DNA of 23,191 nt from Firmicutes bacterium CAG:534 (GTDB taxonomy: Bacteria > Bacillota > Clostridia > Lachnospirales > Lachnospiraceae), in contig FR894538.1 of NCBI GenBank assembly GCA_000436115.1, forward strand, positions 1 through 23,191, given 5' to 3'. Position 1 is the stretch's first letter. The number at the start of each line of letters is the position of its first letter. The notes beneath the pieces are model-generated. The model worked only from the letters and a program-made list of their open reading frames with translations, made no database searches and was not told where the DNA came from. The translations under genes and the position numbers were made by a program. Positions 21,734 through 23,191 of the stretch are shown here, in pieces.

Positions 21734-22171
21734 GTGAAAGTTACCGTAATCAATATTCCGGAACAGGACGAGGAAGAATTGATTTTGAAATGCCATACTC
21801 TTGATGAGGATACTGCAAATTTCTTAGAGCGGGTGGCCGCAAGAAAAAAGGAAGTGACAGCCTTTAAGGGAGAGGAGATTCACCGGATCGAACTGAAGGA
21901 TATTTACTATTTTGAAGTGGTGGATAATAAGTCTTTTTTTTATCTTGCAGATGAGGTATACGAATCGAAGATGAAACTCTATGAGTTTCAGGAAATCTGC
22001 TATGGAACAGCGCTGTTCAGGGCGTCAAAGTCAATGATCATCAACAGTGATAAGATAAACTATATCGCGCCATCTTTTTCCGGAAGGTTTGAGGTGACCT
22101 TTGATAATGAGGAGAAGGTAGTAGTGTCCAGACAGTATGTAAATGAACTAAAGGAAAGAATGGGAGTGTAA
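21734..22171 (+). CDS. LytTR-family DNA-binding regulator without receiver domain
   Basis: Protein of 145 residues. Residues about 40-143 form a LytTR DNA-binding domain: IHRIELKDIYYFEVVDNKSF, then LFRASKSMIINSDKINYIAP, then VVVSRQYVNELKERMG. The N-terminal 40 residues (VTVINIPEQDEEELILKCH) are not a receiver. The GTG start follows GAGGAGAAAG. Four bases after its stop a DUF3021-type membrane protein begins; this pair is a known arrangement in Firmicutes, in which the membrane protein is thought to control the regulator. No promoter was identified between 21651 and 21733. Confidence 0.9.
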   Translation: MKVTVINIPEQDEEELILKCHTLDEDTANFLERVAARKKEVTAFKGEEIHRIELKDIYYFEVVDNKSFFYLADEVYESKMKLYEFQEICYGTALFRASKSMIINSDKINYIAPSFSGRFEVTFDNEEKVVVSRQYVNELKERMGV

Positions 22172-22175
22172 GGAT

Positions 22176-22610
22176 ATGGATTTAAAAGCACTGATCCGCA
22201 AATTTATATTACAGCTTGCCTATATCATTGCGGGGGCATTTGTATGCACTGCAGCATATTGCAGTGTTTTTTCCGTTGGAAAGATCGACGTGGCAGATTT
22301 CATGTGGAGGATCCTCTTTTTCTGTTTTCTGACAGAGCTTCCGGTAGTTGTCTATTACTCCAGGCGAAATCTGTCACGGAGAGAATGGAATATCAGAACA
22401 GGGATCCATACGGTCTTGTTGGTGCTGATCATGCTCACCGCAGGGAAAGGGCTGGGGTTGTACAGGGGCGTTTCTGATGGCCTGATCCTTGCAGCTATTG
22501 TGCTTCTGATCGACGGATTTGTGAGGATCATGACCTATCTGAAGGATTTAAGTACGGCAGATGAGATCAACAAAAAGCTGAAGGAAAAGAGAAAGGAAGG
22601 AAAACCATAA
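22176..22610 (+). CDS. DUF3021-type membrane protein, partner of the LytTR regulator
   Basis: Protein of 144 residues with four membrane segments at about 10-32, 41-61, 75-93 and 98-120, and a basic, lysine-rich C-terminus (NKKLKEKRKEGKP). A basic segment between segments 2 and 3 (YYSRRNLSRREWN) is typical of the family. The start is four bases after the LytTR gene, so the two are surely cotranscribed and probably translated together. The likely role is to sequester or sense for the LytTR protein at the membrane; this is family knowledge, not visible in the sequence. Confidence 0.82.
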   Translation: MDLKALIRKFILQLAYIIAGAFVCTAAYCSVFSVGKIDVADFMWRILFFCFLTELPVVVYYSRRNLSRREWNIRTGIHTVLLVLIMLTAGKGLGLYRGVSDGLILAAIVLLIDGFVRIMTYLKDLSTADEINKKLKEKRKEGKP

Positions 22611-22620
22611 CAGCAAAAGA

Positions 22621-22663
22621 AATAGTACGAGGTGTTGCATAATTTTCAATCTCGTATTATTAT
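22621..22663 (+). promoter_or_regulatory. Promoter of the last gene overlapping a hairpin
   Basis: TTGCAT (22635-22640), 17-base spacer, TATTAT (22658-22663). AATAGTACGAG (22621-22631) can pair with CTCGTATTATT (22651-22661), one wobble, around a 19-base loop. The hairpin might terminate the LytTR/DUF3021 transcript, although the bases after it are only A+T-rich. The rest of the gap to 22709 is A+T-rich without other signals. Confidence 0.5.
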
Positions 22664-22709
22664 AAATATATTATAGAAATTTAACAAAAAATTAACAAAT
22701 ACGGAGCGA

Positions 22710-23191
22710 ATGAAAAAGGAAATGCAATATACAAGAGAAGCTGCCATTGAGCGGCTAATGAAGAGTTACAGTTCCTGTTATAACATTCATTCGGTCGAAG
22801 ATGACCGGATTCCAATCACAGCACGCTGTGATTTTTTTGAGCATTCAGGGAAATATGTGATTTCCAAAAAGGCGGAGCTTTGGTCAGCAGATAACGAGGA
22901 GTTTCTTTATTTTATAAATATCCCCCACCTTACGGTGGAGTTATATGAAAAATGGCGGGATTATGTGCAGAAGGATGGAATGGAACGCCTTCATATCGGT
23001 TCCGGCCATATGGCATCCTTTATCACGCCGGTCTTTATCTGTGATACCTGTGAGGAGGAGGCCAGAAGAGCATTAAAGAAATGCCGCATCTCAAAAAGTT
23101 TTCATTTTTCACTGCATGGCTGGATGGATCATCACACCGCACTGGTGGAGCTTTCAACAGGACAGATTGATGCCAACAGCGGCGGCCGCCA
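22710..23191 (+). CDS. Unknown protein, cut by the right edge
   Basis: An open frame of 160 codons runs from the ATG at 22710 to the window end without a stop. ACGGAGCGA before the ATG supplies a ribosome binding site. The protein starts MKKEMQYTREAAIERLMKSY. Later features are a cysteine pair in FICDTCEEEARRA, the motif FHFSLHGWMDHHTALVEL and the end STGQIDANSGGR. It has no signal peptide or membrane segment in the visible part. I do not recognise the family; similar small proteins with a shared S-x-x-G-W segment seem to occur in clostridia, but this is an uncertain memory. Confidence 0.75.
   Translation, partial: MKKEMQYTREAAIERLMKSYSSCYNIHSVEDDRIPITARCDFFEHSGKYVISKKAELWSADNEEFLYFINIPHLTVELYEKWRDYVQKDGMERLHIGSGHMASFITPVFICDTCEEEARRALKKCRISKSFHFSLHGWMDHHTALVELSTGQIDANSGGR

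Noticed and set aside
21681..21803. Small open frame overlapping the start of the LytTR gene
   Set aside because: No family resemblance, no convincing ribosome binding site, and it runs out of frame through the LytTR coding region.
1..23191. CRISPR arrays, insertion sequences, prophage genes, toxin-antitoxin pairs
   Set aside because: No spaced direct-repeat array, transposase, integrase or phage-structural motif was seen on either strand.

Overview
The window looks like chromosome from a spore-forming, anaerobic Firmicute of the class Clostridia, most likely the family Lachnospiraceae. The reasons are the sporulation sigma factor SigG, a Spo0A-type DNA-binding domain, strong AGGAGG-type ribosome binding sites, consensus sigma-A promoters with 17-base spacers, a DUF5688-type protein, and a LytTR/DUF3021 pair. 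No insertion sequence, prophage, CRISPR array or rRNA was seen. The species is not determined.

Layout. (1) 1-1484: an XRE/LexA-fold-like regulator on the minus strand, divergent from a short protein made almost only of the Spo0A DNA-binding domain. (2) 1493-6481: metabolic and housekeeping genes: O-acetylhomoserine sulfhydrylase (metY), D-amino acid aminotransferase, sigG (minus strand), a class I aminotransferase and nrdR. (3) 6485-11488: a five-gene peptide/nickel-type ABC importer. (4) 11577-15122: a small unknown protein, then yqeG-aroE-aroK-aroQ (shikimate pathway) and efp. (5) 15225-18813: a DUF5688-like protein, tRNA-Arg(CCG), a membrane-anchored double-SH3 protein and a Gfo/Idh/MocA oxidoreductase. 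(6) 18902-23191: a helical unknown protein, glutamate dehydrogenase behind an elaborate leader, a Cu/Zn superoxide dismutase-like protein without signal peptide, a LytTR/DUF3021 pair and a partial unknown gene at the right edge.

How the genes work together. Much of the window concerns amino acid and nitrogen economy: sulfur assimilation into homocysteine, two transaminases, uptake of peptides or a similar solute, aromatic precursor synthesis and ammonium assimilation by GdhA. The importer promoter and the gdhA leader share a 12-base element containing the palindrome TTGTATACAA, which suggests one shared regulator. Sporulation is represented by sigG, with a good sigma-F/G-type promoter, and by the orphan Spo0A-like DNA-binding protein.

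The most interesting non-coding signals are regulatory. A consensus promoter runs almost at once into an intrinsic terminator at 2870-2941, and a similar unit lies in front of gdhA. A promoter is built inside a terminator at 12011-12047. A long inverted repeat brackets the tRNA, and a closed, structured leader precedes the sodC-like gene. No stretch longer than 300 bases lacks a gene; the largest gaps (819-956, 19334-19538, 20886-21161) are described among the features.
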